A program made the position numbers and the translations under genes. Source: Aromatoleum evansii (GTDB lineage Bacteria > Pseudomonadota > Gammaproteobacteria > Burkholderiales > Rhodocyclaceae). From it: a stretch of DNA of 35,550 bases. Every line of letters starts with the position of its first letter. Positions within the stretch are counted from its first letter, which is position 1. This document shows, in pieces, positions 7,264 through 15,150 of the stretch. The DNA is taken from positions 1 to 35,550 of the forward strand of contig NZ_WTVK01000056.1 of NCBI RefSeq assembly GCF_012910805.1, written 5' to 3'. The notes under the pieces were generated by a model. The model did no database searches and was not told the origin of the DNA. It worked only from the letters and a program-made list of their open reading frames with translations.

Positions 7264-8367
7264 TCAGGTCGGCTTCACAAGGTCCGCGATCACCGCGCCG
7301 AGGAAGCGGCCCGCCTCGCCGCCCGTCACGACACGATGGTCGAAGGTGAGGCTCAGCGGCAGCACGCGATGCACCGCCGGCTTGCCGTCGAACGCGACTA
7401 CCGCCTCATGCACGCGGCCAGCCCCGAGGATCGCCACCGTGGGCGGCACGACAATGGGTGCGGCGTACTTGCCCGCGATCATGCCGAAGTTCGACAGCGT
7501 GATCGTATTGCCTCGCATCTCCTCGGCCGGAATCTTGCGCGCCGCGACGTCCACGCGCATGCGGTCGAGCCCGGAACGCAGGTCCGCCGCATCGCGGTTC
7601 GCGACGTCGCGCAGCACTGGCACGAAGAGCCCGTCGGTGAGGTCGACGGCGATGCCGACGTCGATCTTCTTGAGCACGCGCCGTCCCATCGTGTGGCTCT
7701 CGTACCAGGCGTTGAGGCCGGGCTCGGCCTTGCAGCCGGCAACCAGCGCACGAATCAGGCGGATCGTGATGTCGGTGCCGGCCGGCCAGGCATGAATGTC
7801 GGCGTCGTCGATCACGGTCGCTGCGGCGACCTCGTTCTGCGCAAGCGCCATGTTCTGCGCCATCGCCCGGCGCACGCCGCGCAGGATCTCGGGCGGGCCC
7901 ACTTCGGCGAGGATCTTCGCGACGCGCTGCACGTCGGCGAGCGTGATGAGCCCGTCGGGCCCGGATGGCGTGACCATCGACAGGTCGACGTTGAGCTGCC
8001 GCGCCTGCGCGCGCACTGCCGGGGTCGCCTTGATCGCCGCGGCCGGCCGCCCGACCGCGGCGGGCGCCTCCTGCTGCACATTCGTGCCGACCTTCACCTC
8101 GCCGACTACCGTGCCGGCATCGGCATCGCCCGCGGCGCCTTCGAAGCCGATCAGCGGCGCACCGACCTGCACGATCTGGCCCGCCGCGCCGAACAGCTTC
8201 TCGATGCGTCCGTCCCACGGGGCGGGAATCTCGACGATGGCCTTTGCCGTCTCGACCGACAGCAGCGGCTGGTCGGTCTTCACCTCGTCTCCCGGCTTGA
8301 CGTGCCATTCGACGATCTCTGCTTCCTGCAGTCCTTCGCCCAGGTCGGGCAATTTGAAGATCTTCAT
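7264..8367 (-). CDS. bkdB: 2-oxoacid dehydrogenase E2 (dihydrolipoamide acyltransferase)
   Basis: 367-residue E2 core of a 2-oxoacid dehydrogenase complex. A single lipoyl domain (residues 1-78) carries lipoyl-Lys42 in SVETAKAIVEIP. A short linker leads to the E3/E1-binding domain at about 115-155 (ATPAVRAQARQLNVDLSMVT). The acyltransferase domain contains His344 in FDHRVVTGGEAGRFL; the usual Asp of DHRxxDG is Thr here. It moves the acyl group from E1 to CoA. The ATG at 8367 has GGAGGG upstream and overlaps the E1-beta stop as ATGA, so translation is coupled. The Leu/Val-type dehydrogenase nearby suggests branched-chain substrates; pyruvate or acetoin cannot be excluded. No dihydrolipoamide dehydrogenase (E3) is in the window. 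Confidence 0.9.
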   Translation of the reverse strand: MKIFKLPDLGEGLQEAEIVEWHVKPGDEVKTDQPLLSVETAKAIVEIPAPWDGRIEKLFGAAGQIVQVGAPLIGFEGAAGDADAGTVVGEVKVGTNVQQEAPAAVGRPAAAIKATPAVRAQARQLNVDLSMVTPSGPDGLITLADVQRVAKILAEVGPPEILRGVRRAMAQNMALAQNEVAAATVIDDADIHAWPAGTDITIRLIRALVAGCKAEPGLNAWYESHTMGRRVLKKIDVGIAVDLTDGLFVPVLRDVANRDAADLRSGLDRMRVDVAARKIPAEEMRGNTITLSNFGMIAGKYAAPIVVPPTVAILGAGRVHEAVVAFDGKPAVHRVLPLSLTFDHRVVTGGEAGRFLGAVIADLVKPT

Positions 8368-9344
8368 GCGCCCTCCAGCGTTTTCCTGACCGCCGCGACG
8401 ATGCGCTCGACGCTCGGCATGTACTGGTGTTCGAGTCGCGACAGCGGCACCACGACGTCCCACGCCGTGACGCGCTGCACGGGGGCGAGCAGCGAATACA
8501 GCCCGTGCTCGGCGAGGTTCGCCGCGATCTCGGCGCCGAAGCCGCCGGTGCGCGTCGCTTCATGCACGATCACGCACCGCCCCGTGCGCGAGACCGATTC
8601 GAGGATGGTCGTCATGTCGAGCGGCTTCAGCGTCGCGACGTCGATCACCTCGGCCATCACCCCTTCCTGCGCGAGTGCCTCGGCCGCGGCCTGGGTTTCG
8701 TTCAGCATCGCGCCCCAGCTCACCAGCGTGACGTCGGTGCCTGCGCGCAGCGTGAAGCACACGTCGAGCGGCAACGCCTCGCCATCGTCCGTCACTTCCT
8801 GCTTGAACAGGCGGTACAGCCGCGTCGGCTCGAGGAAGATCACCGGGTCCGGGTCGCGGATCGCAGCCAGCAGCAGGCCGTAGGCACGCGAGGGCGAGGA
8901 GGGGATCACGACGCGCACGCCCGGCAGGTGGGCGAACAGGGCCTCGGGGCTCTCCGAATGGTGTTCCGGTGCATGGATGCCCGCGCCACAGGGCGAGCGC
9001 ACGACCAGCGGGCAGGACAGCCGGCCGCGCGTGCGGTTGCGCAGGCGGCCCGCGTGGTTCCAGATGTGGTCCATCGCCGGGTAGATGAAGCCGGAGAACT
9101 GGATCTCTGCGACGGGCTTCAAGCCCTGCGCCGCCATGCCGATCGCCGTGCCGACGATGGCGGTTTCGGCGAGCGGCGTGTCGATGACGCGCTCGGGGCC
9201 GAAGCGGTCCTGCAGCCCGACCGTCGCGCGGAATACGCCGCCGTTGATGCCGACGTCCTCGCCCAGCACGACCACGGATGGATCGTGCGCCAACTCCCAA
9301 TCCAGGGCGCGATTGATGGCCTCGACCAGATTCAGTTCAGCCAT
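8364..9344 (-). CDS. bkdA2: 2-oxoacid dehydrogenase E1 beta subunit
   Basis: 326-residue transketolase-like beta subunit that pairs with E1 alpha to form the ThDP site for oxidative decarboxylation. Family blocks are VVVLGEDVGINGGVFRAT near the N-terminus, DTPLAETAIVGTAIGMA, the potassium-loop/HHSESPEALFAH segment, and IVHEATRTGGFGAEIAA in the C-terminal transketolase domain. The ATG at 9344 has a strong GGAGGAGG ribosome-binding site and lies 8 nt inside the E1-alpha gene; its stop overlaps the E2 start by 4 nt. The 'IPSSPSRAYGLLLAAIRDPD' region and length fit branched-chain E1 beta (BkdA2/AcoB-like) as well as heterotetrameric PDH. Confidence 0.92.
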   Translation of the reverse strand: MAELNLVEAINRALDWELAHDPSVVVLGEDVGINGGVFRATVGLQDRFGPERVIDTPLAETAIVGTAIGMAAQGLKPVAEIQFSGFIYPAMDHIWNHAGRLRNRTRGRLSCPLVVRSPCGAGIHAPEHHSESPEALFAHLPGVRVVIPSSPSRAYGLLLAAIRDPDPVIFLEPTRLYRLFKQEVTDDGEALPLDVCFTLRAGTDVTLVSWGAMLNETQAAAEALAQEGVMAEVIDVATLKPLDMTTILESVSRTGRCVIVHEATRTGGFGAEIAANLAEHGLYSLLAPVQRVTAWDVVVPLSRLEHQYMPSVERIVAAVRKTLEGA

Positions 9345-10428
9345 GGCTGCCTCCTCCGTCGTGCGATGCAAACCACTGCGCCGCCTCGCGCTGATCCTGC
9401 AGGGCGGCCGGCAGCGTCGCGTACAGGTGATCGAACATCGCCACCGTGGTGGGAGGCGGAATCGCCAGGTAGGCCTCGACCGCGGCATTGACCTGGTCAG
9501 CGCATTCCTTGAGCAGCCGCTCTTCCTTCCCCGGGTCCCACGCGCCGATGCGCGCGAGGTAGTTGCGCAGCCGCCGGATCGGCTCGTTCGCCCATTGTTG
9601 CTGCACGGTGTCCGCATCGCGGTAGCGGGTTGCGTCGTCGGCGGTGGTGTGGTCCCCCAGGCGGTAACTGATCGCCTCGATCAGGGTCGGCCCGCCGCCC
9701 GCACGCGCCTTCTCGACGGCCTTGCGTGCGGCGTCATGCACGGCGATGACGTCGTTGCCGTCCACCTGCACGCCCTCGATGCCTGCCGCGATGGCCTTCT
9801 GCGCGAGCGTCGGCGTCACGGTCTGGTGCTCGCGCGGCACCGAGATCGCCCACTGGTTGTTGTTGATGACGATCAGCAGCGGGGCGCGCCATACCGCGGC
9901 AAAGTTCATCGCTTCGTAGAAGTCGCCCTTGGATGTCGCGCCGTCGCCCAGGAAGCAGGCCGCGACGCGCGCCTCGCCGCGCAGCCTGAAGGCATACGCG
10001 ACGCCGGCCGCATGGCACACCTGCGTGCCGATCGGCACGCAGATCGGGAAGTCCTCGCGCGGCACCGCAAAGTCGCTGCCGCGCTCGTCCCCGCCCCAGT
10101 ACAGCAGGCTCTCGGCCATGGTCACGCCACGCATGAACTGGGCCGCGTGGTCGCGGTAGGACGGCACCAGCACGTCCTCCTTGCGCATGGCGCCGGCGAC
10201 GCCGACGCCGATCGCCTCCTGGCCGAGCGCAGAGGCGAAGGTGCCGATCTTGCCGGTGCGCTGCAACGCGATCGCCTTGGTATCGAAGGCGCGCGTGAGC
10301 TGCATCGCGCGGTAGAGGGGGATCAGATTGGCGGGATCGAGCGCGAAGGCGGGAAGTTCCTGCGTCGCCCCGCCCTCCGCATCGAGAAACCGGGTGAATT
10401 CGACTTCGAACCGGGCAGCGATAGCCAT
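9337..10428 (-). CDS. bkdA1: 2-oxoacid dehydrogenase E1 alpha subunit
   Basis: 363-residue ThDP-binding alpha subunit. The ThDP motif starts at Gly161 (GDGATSKGDFYEAMNFAAVW) and ends at Asn189-Asn190 (IVINNNQW). Other family blocks are PSYRDHAAQFMRG, IGTQVCHAAGVAYAF, and the phosphorylation-loop-like YRLGDHTTADDATRYR. The long N-terminal extension with FEVEFTRFLD and the 'GQEAIGVG' block resemble branched-chain 2-oxoacid dehydrogenase E1 alpha. First gene of the E1a-E1b-E2 operon. The ATG at 10428 has GAGGAG eight nt upstream. A 15-nt dyad lies 27 nt before the start and may be its operator. Substrate assignment to branched-chain keto acids is supported by context rather than diagnostic residues. 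Confidence 0.9.
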   Translation of the reverse strand: MAIAARFEVEFTRFLDAEGGATQELPAFALDPANLIPLYRAMQLTRAFDTKAIALQRTGKIGTFASALGQEAIGVGVAGAMRKEDVLVPSYRDHAAQFMRGVTMAESLLYWGGDERGSDFAVPREDFPICVPIGTQVCHAAGVAYAFRLRGEARVAACFLGDGATSKGDFYEAMNFAAVWRAPLLIVINNNQWAISVPREHQTVTPTLAQKAIAAGIEGVQVDGNDVIAVHDAARKAVEKARAGGGPTLIEAISYRLGDHTTADDATRYRDADTVQQQWANEPIRRLRNYLARIGAWDPGKEERLLKECADQVNAAVEAYLAIPPPTTVAMFDHLYATLPAALQDQREAAQWFASHDGGGSHG

Positions 10429-10454
10429 GGCCAGTCTCCTCGTTCGTCGTTTTT

Positions 10455-10469
10455 CTTGACCCTGTCAAG
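10455..10469. promoter_or_regulatory. Dyad CTTGAC-N3-GTCAAG in the E1-alpha leader
   Basis: A perfect 6-bp inverted repeat with a 3-nt centre, starting 27 nt upstream of the E1-alpha ATG on the minus strand. A TAGACT hexamer (minus strand, 10479-10474) just upstream could be a -10 box, placing the dyad near the transcription start, where a repressor would act. No matching -35 hexamer is evident. The regulator is unknown. Confidence 0.45.
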
Positions 10470-10828
10470 TTTCAGTCTAATGCATGCCTGCTTTCGGACG
10501 CGCGGCGATGGCCCGTCCCGGAGGAAAGACGTCACGCCAACGCAGAGATTCGACGCGATGCGGTACTGCGGCGATGGCGCGCCCGATAAGTCGACCGTCG
10601 CCGCGCACGGCAGTTTCCCGCTCATGGCGCGATCTACAAAACCGCGAAATGACGAGCATTTCCCAGCCTCTTCATGACGTGACGCTGGGGCGATGTAGAT
10701 AGAATGTGATACGTGGCTATTGGTGGGCGTGCGATTGGCTTCACGGCGCCAATCGCACGGCGCGCGGGGTTCGGCCCCGCGGCAGCCCGAAATTTTCTTG
10801 CCCTTGCATCGGGCGAAGGTGGAACGAA
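10470..10828. other. Divergent intergenic region, E1-alpha / chemoreceptor
   Basis: About 360 nt with no credible gene; the short open frames here lack family features and ribosome-binding sites. It must hold promoters for both directions. Structures seen: an 11-bp perfect hairpin at 10729-10758 (listed separately) and a weaker stem GCCCGA/TCGGGC around 10786-10815, just before the chemoreceptor ribosome-binding site. I could not identify confident -35/-10 pairs. Confidence 0.6.
10729..10758 (+). other. 11-bp perfect hairpin in the chemoreceptor leader
   Basis: GTGCGATTGGC (10729-10739) pairs exactly with GCCAATCGCAC (10748-10758) around an 8-nt loop. It lies about 70 nt upstream of the chemoreceptor ATG. 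There is no T-tract after it, so it is not an obvious intrinsic terminator; an operator or a 5'UTR element are alternatives. Confidence 0.5.
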
Positions 10829-12463
10829 ATGCTGCGGACTTCCGATATCAAGATCTGGGTTCGACTGACTGCGTCGATCTGGGCGCTGCTCATCGTCGTC
10901 TGGGCGGGAATGATCTTCTGGGACAGCCACAACAGCCGCAAGCTCGCGGTCGAGCAGGCGATGGACTTTTCGCTAAGCATGCACGACTCGGCGCTCGCCG
11001 GGCTGACGGCGATGATGATCACCGAGACGATGCACAAGAAGCACGTGCTGCTCGACCAGATCAGCCATCTTGCAGCAATCCGTGAGCTGCGCGTGGTGCC
11101 GGGCGAGCTGGCGCGCGAGGGCGTCGAAAGCTCCAAGGACGAGGGCAAGCCGCGCAACGACCTCAAGCCGAACGAGCTCGAGGCGCAGGTCCTGCGGACA
11201 GGCGAGCCCTACATCGAGGTCCGCGAGGACGACAAGGGGCCGTACCTGCTGGCGATCCGTCCCACGAAGAACGTCACCAAATACCTCGGCAAGAATTGCG
11301 TCGAATGCCACGACGCGCCGGAGAACGCGACGATCGGGACGATCGGCATCAAGATCTCGCTCGACAAGATGCATGATGCGATCACGGCCAAGCGGCTGGA
11401 GTCCTTGGGCATCGCGCTCGTCGCGAGCCTCGTGGTCCTTGTCTTCATCTGGTCCTTCATCCGGGGTGCCGTCACCGGGCCGCTGGAGCGCATGGTGGCG
11501 GGCCTGCGCGCGATCGTCTCGGGCGAGGGCGACCTCACGCGCCGCCTGGACGTGCGCGGGAGCGACGAGATCGGCGTTGCCTCGGCGGTGTTCAACGAGA
11601 TGATGGCCAAGATCGCAGGATTGGTGCGCCATGTCGGCGAATCGGCGGCGCAGGTGTCGAATGCCGCGGCCGAGTTGGTCGTGCGTGCCGATCAGGTCGT
11701 CGCGTCGTCGCAGAACCAGAGCGCAACTTCCGCAACGACGGCCCAGGCGGTCGAGCAGATGGTAGCGAGCATCGCCACGGTCGCCCGCAGCGCCGAGGAA
11801 GTGCGCAAACTGTCGCGCGAGAGCCTGCGCCGGTCGGACGAGGGCAACGCCAGCCTCACGACGCTGGATGAACGTGTCGGGATGGTGGAGACCACGGTGC
11901 GCGACATCGCCGATTCGGTCGGTCAGTTCGTGTCGAGCACGACAGCGATCACGCATATCACCAGCGAGGTCAAGGAATTGGCCGAACAGACCAACCTCTT
12001 GGCACTCAACGCGGCCATCGAGGCGGCGCGGGCTGGCGAGCAGGGCCGAGGCTTTGCGGTCGTCGCCGACGAGGTGCGCAAGCTCGCGGAGAAATCGGCG
12101 TCTTCGGCCAACGAGATCGACGCCATCACGCACACGCTGGGCAAGCAGTCCGAGCAGGTCACGCGCGCGATTGCGGACGCCATGGATCACATCGCCACCA
12201 GCCGCGAGTCTATGATGACGGTGAATGGCGTGCTTGCCGCCGCCAGCGAATCGGTGGCCGCCGTCGGACACGGCCTGGACAACATCGCGGCGGCGACGCA
12301 GGAGCAGGAGCGGGTGAGCGCCGACGTCTTCTCGGGCATCGAGACGATCAAGCAGATGGCGCAAGGCAACAGCGAGGCGGCAAGCCAGACGGCGGCGGCA
12401 GCCCGCAACATGGGCGCGTTGGCAGGGGAACTGCAGGGGGCGGTGGGCCGCTTCCATACCTGA
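10829..12463 (+). CDS. Methyl-accepting chemotaxis protein with periplasmic c-type haem motif
   Basis: 544-residue chemoreceptor. TM1 is at about residues 10-30 and TM2 at about 193-212. The periplasmic domain between them contains CVECH (157-161), a canonical CxxCH haem c attachment motif, in the setting [23 protein letters not shown] follows (about 213-265), then a methyl-accepting signalling domain with the hairpin tip [20 protein letters not shown] and [16 protein letters not shown]. It has no C-terminal NWETF-type tether. The ATG at 10829 was chosen over an open frame from 10706 because it begins just before TM1 and has GGTGGA upstream. The architecture resembles Tll0287-like/DUF3365 haem sensors and the haem-PAS chemoreceptors of Geobacter. 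It likely senses redox state, O2 or NO, signalling to CheA/CheW encoded elsewhere. It may be co-transcribed with the dehydrogenase 36 nt downstream. Confidence 0.93.
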   Translation: MLRTSDIKIWVRLTASIWALLIVVWAGMIFWDSHNSRKLAVEQAMDFSLSMHDSALAGLTAMMITETMHKKHVLLDQISHLAAIRELRVVPGELAREGVESSKDEGKPRNDLKPNELEAQVLRTGEPYIEVREDDKGPYLLAIRPTKNVTKYLGKNCVECHDAPENATIGTIGIKISLDKMHDAITAKRLESLGIALVASLVVLVFIWSFIRGAVTGPLERMVAGLRAIVSGEGDLTRRLDVRGSDEIGVASAVFNEMMAKIAGLVRHVGESAAQVSNAAAELVVRADQVVASSQNQSATSATTAQAVEQMVASIATVARSAEEVRKLSRESLRRSDEGNASLTTLDERVGMVETTVRDIADSVGQFVSSTTAITHITSEVKELAEQTNLLALNAAIEAARAGEQGRGFAVVADEVRKLAEKSASSANEIDAITHTLGKQSEQVTRAIADAMDHIATSRESMMTVNGVLAAASESVAAVGHGLDNIAAATQEQERVSADVFSGIETIKQMAQGNSEAASQTAAAARNMGALAGELQGAVGRFHT

Positions 12464-12499
12464 TCGCCGGCGCCCGTCCGGCATGGGGAGGAGAGGGCG

Positions 12500-13612
12500 A
12501 TGAGCGACGGGTTCGGTTTTGCGGACGATCTCGGTCCGGCGAAGATCATCCATGTCCATGAACCGGGCATCGACCTGAAGGCGGTTCTGGTGGTCGACAA
12601 CGTCGCCAGCGGACCCGCGATCGGCGGTGTGCGCATGGCGCCGGACGTGAGCACGGAAGAATGCTTCCGGCTCGCGCGCGCGATGACCTACAAGAATGCT
12701 GCGGCGGGCCTGCGCCATGGCGGCGGCAAGGTCGTGCTCTACGGGGACCCGCGAATGCCGCGTCCCGACAAGGAGCGCCTCCTCCGCGGACTTGCATGTG
12801 CGCTGCGCGACATTCGCGACTACATTTTCGGTCCCGACATGGGTACCGACGAAACCTGCATGGCCTGGGTGCGCGACGAGATCGGCCGGGCCGTGGGCCT
12901 GCCGCGCGAGCTCGGCGGCATTCCGCTCGACCAGATCGGCGCGACCGGCTGGGGCGTCGCCCACGCGGGCGAGGTGGCAGCCGCAGCCTGTGGCCTCGAC
13001 CTTGCGGGAGCACGCGTGGTGATCCAGGGCTACGGGGCGGTCGGTCGGCACTCGGCCCATTTTCTCGTGCAGAAGGGGGCCATCGTCGTAGGCGCCGCTG
13101 ACTCGGCTGGGGCGCTCTGGGACCCGCACGGAATAGACCTTGCCGTGCTGGACGTGCTCAAGGCCGAAGGCCGGTCCGTGCTCGACTATCCGGGTGGGCA
13201 GAAAGGTGCAGCGGACGCCGTGATCGATGTCGAATGCGACATCTGGATTCCTGCCGCGCGTCCGGACGTGGTGCACGAAGACAACGTCGGGCGCTTGCGC
13301 ACGCGGCTCGTGCTGCAGGGCGCGAACATCCCCTTCACGCGCGCAGCCGAGGAATACCTGCATCGCAAGGGCGTCCTGTGCGTCCCGGATTTCATCGCGA
13401 ACGCGGGCGGAGTCATCTGCGCGGCAGTCGAATACGCGGGCGGGAGCCAGGCCACCGCGCTGGCGACAATCGCGGAGAAGGTGCGCGAGAATACGCGCGC
13501 GGTGATCGAGGCCGCGTCGGCACAATCGATACTGCCGCGCGAGGCGGCAATCGGACTGGCGACGGCACGGATCCGGAAGGCCATGTCCTTTGGTCGGTGG
13601 CGTCCGGCGTGA
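12500..13612 (+). CDS. Leu/Phe/Val-type amino-acid dehydrogenase
   Basis: 370-residue NAD(P)-dependent dehydrogenase of the Glu/Leu/Phe/Val family that deaminates an L-amino acid to its 2-oxo acid. The substrate site shows Lys65 (MTYKNA) and Lys77 in LRHGGGKVVL, followed by FGPDMGTDE. The Rossmann fold begins at IQGYGAVGRHSAHFL. The length and the lack of hexameric GDH signatures favour leucine/valine/phenylalanine dehydrogenase. The ATG at 12500 has GGGGAGGAG upstream. It lies 36 nt after the haem chemoreceptor and close to the E1/E2 operon. Together, these would convert branched-chain amino acids to acyl-CoAs. Exact substrate unknown. Confidence 0.88.
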   Translation: MSDGFGFADDLGPAKIIHVHEPGIDLKAVLVVDNVASGPAIGGVRMAPDVSTEECFRLARAMTYKNAAAGLRHGGGKVVLYGDPRMPRPDKERLLRGLACALRDIRDYIFGPDMGTDETCMAWVRDEIGRAVGLPRELGGIPLDQIGATGWGVAHAGEVAAAACGLDLAGARVVIQGYGAVGRHSAHFLVQKGAIVVGAADSAGALWDPHGIDLAVLDVLKAEGRSVLDYPGGQKGAADAVIDVECDIWIPAARPDVVHEDNVGRLRTRLVLQGANIPFTRAAEEYLHRKGVLCVPDFIANAGGVICAAVEYAGGSQATALATIAEKVRENTRAVIEAASAQSILPREAAIGLATARIRKAMSFGRWRPA

Positions 13613-13651
13613 ACGGAGCGCCGGAGCCAGGAACAGGTATTGGAGTCATGG

Positions 13652-13993
13652 ATGGGATTAAACGCTGAGTATTCGCCAGTCGCGCCCGAGCGCAAGGACG
13701 TCGACGCGCTGAAGGATGCGACGGTGCTGGAGTTCGGGACCGGATGGTGTGGCTTCTGCCGCGGGGCGCAGCCGCTGATTGCGGAAGCCTTCGCGGCTTA
13801 TCCGCAGGTCCGTCACCTGAAGATCGAGGACGGCCCCGGCCGACCGCTGGGACGATCATTCCGGGTGAAGCTGTGGCCGACGCTGGTCTTCCTGCGTGAC
13901 GGCGTCGAAGTCGCGCGTATCGTGCGCCCCGGCAGCGCCGCGGAGATCACCGAGGCGCTGCGAGAGCTGCAAACGGCACCCGCGAAGGAGTAG
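13652..13993 (+). CDS. Thioredoxin-fold protein with CGFC active site
   Basis: 113-residue single-domain thioredoxin-like protein without a signal peptide, hence cytoplasmic. The active site W32-C-G-F-C36 (GTGWCGFCRGAQP) and the cis-proline motif LWPTLVFLRDG are both present, so a dithiol reductase activity is plausible. CGFC differs from classical CGPC: loss of the Pro should raise the redox potential, as in thioredoxins such as those near peroxidases. The ATG at 13652 has GGAG at 13641-13644; a TTG at 13640 is also in frame. It follows the amino-acid dehydrogenase by about 40 nt and is convergent with the Dyp peroxidase gene. Confidence 0.9.
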   Translation: MGLNAEYSPVAPERKDVDALKDATVLEFGTGWCGFCRGAQPLIAEAFAAYPQVRHLKIEDGPGRPLGRSFRVKLWPTLVFLRDGVEVARIVRPGSAAEITEALRELQTAPAKE

Positions 13994-14011
13994 GGGCGCC
14001 TCCTGCGTCAG

Positions 14012-14917
14012 TCAGCGGCCCGGTATGCGGAGGTCGATGCGACCGTCGCGCGTCGGGGGGCACCAGTAATAGCCGCCCGTGACCGGCTGGCTGAAGCGGA
14101 ACAAGGCATCGACGATGCCGTCGTCGAGCCCGGCCATGCGGCGGAGTTGCGCCTCGAACGCGTCGAACGAGTGCCCGAACGCGACGAACACGAGCCCGGA
14201 CTGCGTACCGTCCGACCAGGGCATGGAGCGACGCAGCACGAAGGCCTCCGGGTCGAAGCTCTCCTGTGCGGTACGCTTCACGTGGGCGGACGCGGGTGCG
14301 TCCTCGAGTTCCTCGTTGTCGCTCTTGCGCCGGCCGATGATGTGGTCCTGCTCGTTTCCCGGCAGGCGCTCGAAGTGGTCGAGATCGTGTCGCCAGTGCT
14401 GAATGGCGGCGAAGCTGCCGCCGTGCAGCGCGTCGGCACCCGACGAGGTGAAGGCGACGGCCATCGCCTCGTCGCCTTCGGGGTTCTCCGTACCGTCCTC
14501 GTAGCCCGTCAGGTCGAGCCCGCTGCCGTAGCGGAAGGCGTCCGTCGCCTGCACCAGGCGCAGGGCGGGGGCGAGGGCCGCCTCGACGCGGCGGCTGCGA
14601 TGCAGGAGTTCGCCGCGATCGTCTCCGCGCAGCCAGCACCACATGCCGTGCTGGGTCGAGGGGATATCGACCGGGCTGCCGCCCAGGGTCGGGAAAGGGC
14701 GCAGGCCGTCGATATGGCCACCCGCGGCGCGGACCAGCGATTCGCCAAGGCCGATGACGGTGGCGTCGCCATCGGCCAGCGGCGCCAGCCGGTTCAGCGC
14801 ATCGGGCAATTGGGCGACCGACTCCAGGGCGAAGAAGAGGTGGCGTGCCAGGGCTGGCACCGACTTCATGATTCCGGACTGGTGTCGGGGCGTGTCGGGG
14901 GTCTTGTCGTGGGTCAT
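14012..14917 (-). CDS. Dyp-type haem peroxidase
   Basis: 301-residue dye-decolourising peroxidase. The signature GYEDGTENP contains the distal Asp141. His212 in ASAHVKRT is the proximal haem ligand, and Arg229/230 in VLRRSMPW is the distal Arg; HIIGRRKSDNEEL is another typical block. It oxidises phenolic or anthraquinone substrates with H2O2, and the YfeX/EfeB clade has also been linked to haem. No signal peptide and no C-terminal encapsulin-targeting extension (it ends IDLRIPGR), so it is probably a free cytoplasmic enzyme. The ATG at 14917 has GGGAGA upstream. No encapsulin gene is in the window. Confidence 0.93.
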   Translation of the reverse strand: MTHDKTPDTPRHQSGIMKSVPALARHLFFALESVAQLPDALNRLAPLADGDATVIGLGESLVRAAGGHIDGLRPFPTLGGSPVDIPSTQHGMWCWLRGDDRGELLHRSRRVEAALAPALRLVQATDAFRYGSGLDLTGYEDGTENPEGDEAMAVAFTSSGADALHGGSFAAIQHWRHDLDHFERLPGNEQDHIIGRRKSDNEELEDAPASAHVKRTAQESFDPEAFVLRRSMPWSDGTQSGLVFVAFGHSFDAFEAQLRRMAGLDDGIVDALFRFSQPVTGGYYWCPPTRDGRIDLRIPGR

Positions 14918-15057
14918 GTCGTCTCCCGGTGGGACAAGGAAAGGAGGCGCGGCGACGCGGGCACGCGCATGCTGCCGGCAAGAGTAGCGCATTCGACGGG
15001 CGTCCTGTAAGGCGCACCGCACGCCGCACTGCGCCGCCGCGCTTGCTCATCCGTGGA

Positions 15058-15077
15058 GCAGGAAGCGAAATTCCTGC
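15058..15077. other. Small hairpin downstream of the helicase gene
   Basis: GCAGGAA (15058-15064) pairs with TTCCTGC (15071-15077) around a 6-nt loop, in the gap between the helicase stop and the Dyp peroxidase start. It may mark the helicase transcript end, but no U-tract follows on the minus strand. Confidence 0.3.
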
Positions 15078-15121
15078 GGGATGAACGACTTGCGCGCGTC
15101 ATCCAGTCGCGGCCCACAGGC

Positions 15122-15130
15122 TTATCCACA
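15122..15130 (+). other. Perfect DnaA box (TTATCCACA)
   Basis: Exact match to the consensus DnaA box TTATCCACA, 21 nt beyond the helicase stop codon. Only this single copy was seen nearby and no AT-rich unwinding region is present, so it is not an origin. It could be a chance match or an isolated DnaA-binding site. Confidence 0.45.
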
Positions 15131-15150
15131 GCCGCTGGGGAAAACTCGCC

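Noticed and set aside
7264-10428. Calling the E1/E2 operon a pyruvate dehydrogenase complex
   Set aside because: Possible on sequence alone, but the heterotetrameric E1, single lipoyl domain and nearby Leu-type dehydrogenase fit branched-chain oxidation better; left open in the entries.
10973-13525. 850-codon minus-strand open frame opposite the chemoreceptor and dehydrogenase
   Set aside because: It spans two well-supported plus-strand genes and their gap, with His/Arg/Asp-rich sequence and no domain.
14012-14917. Dyp peroxidase as encapsulin cargo
   Set aside because: No C-terminal targeting extension after IDLRIPGR and no encapsulin gene nearby.
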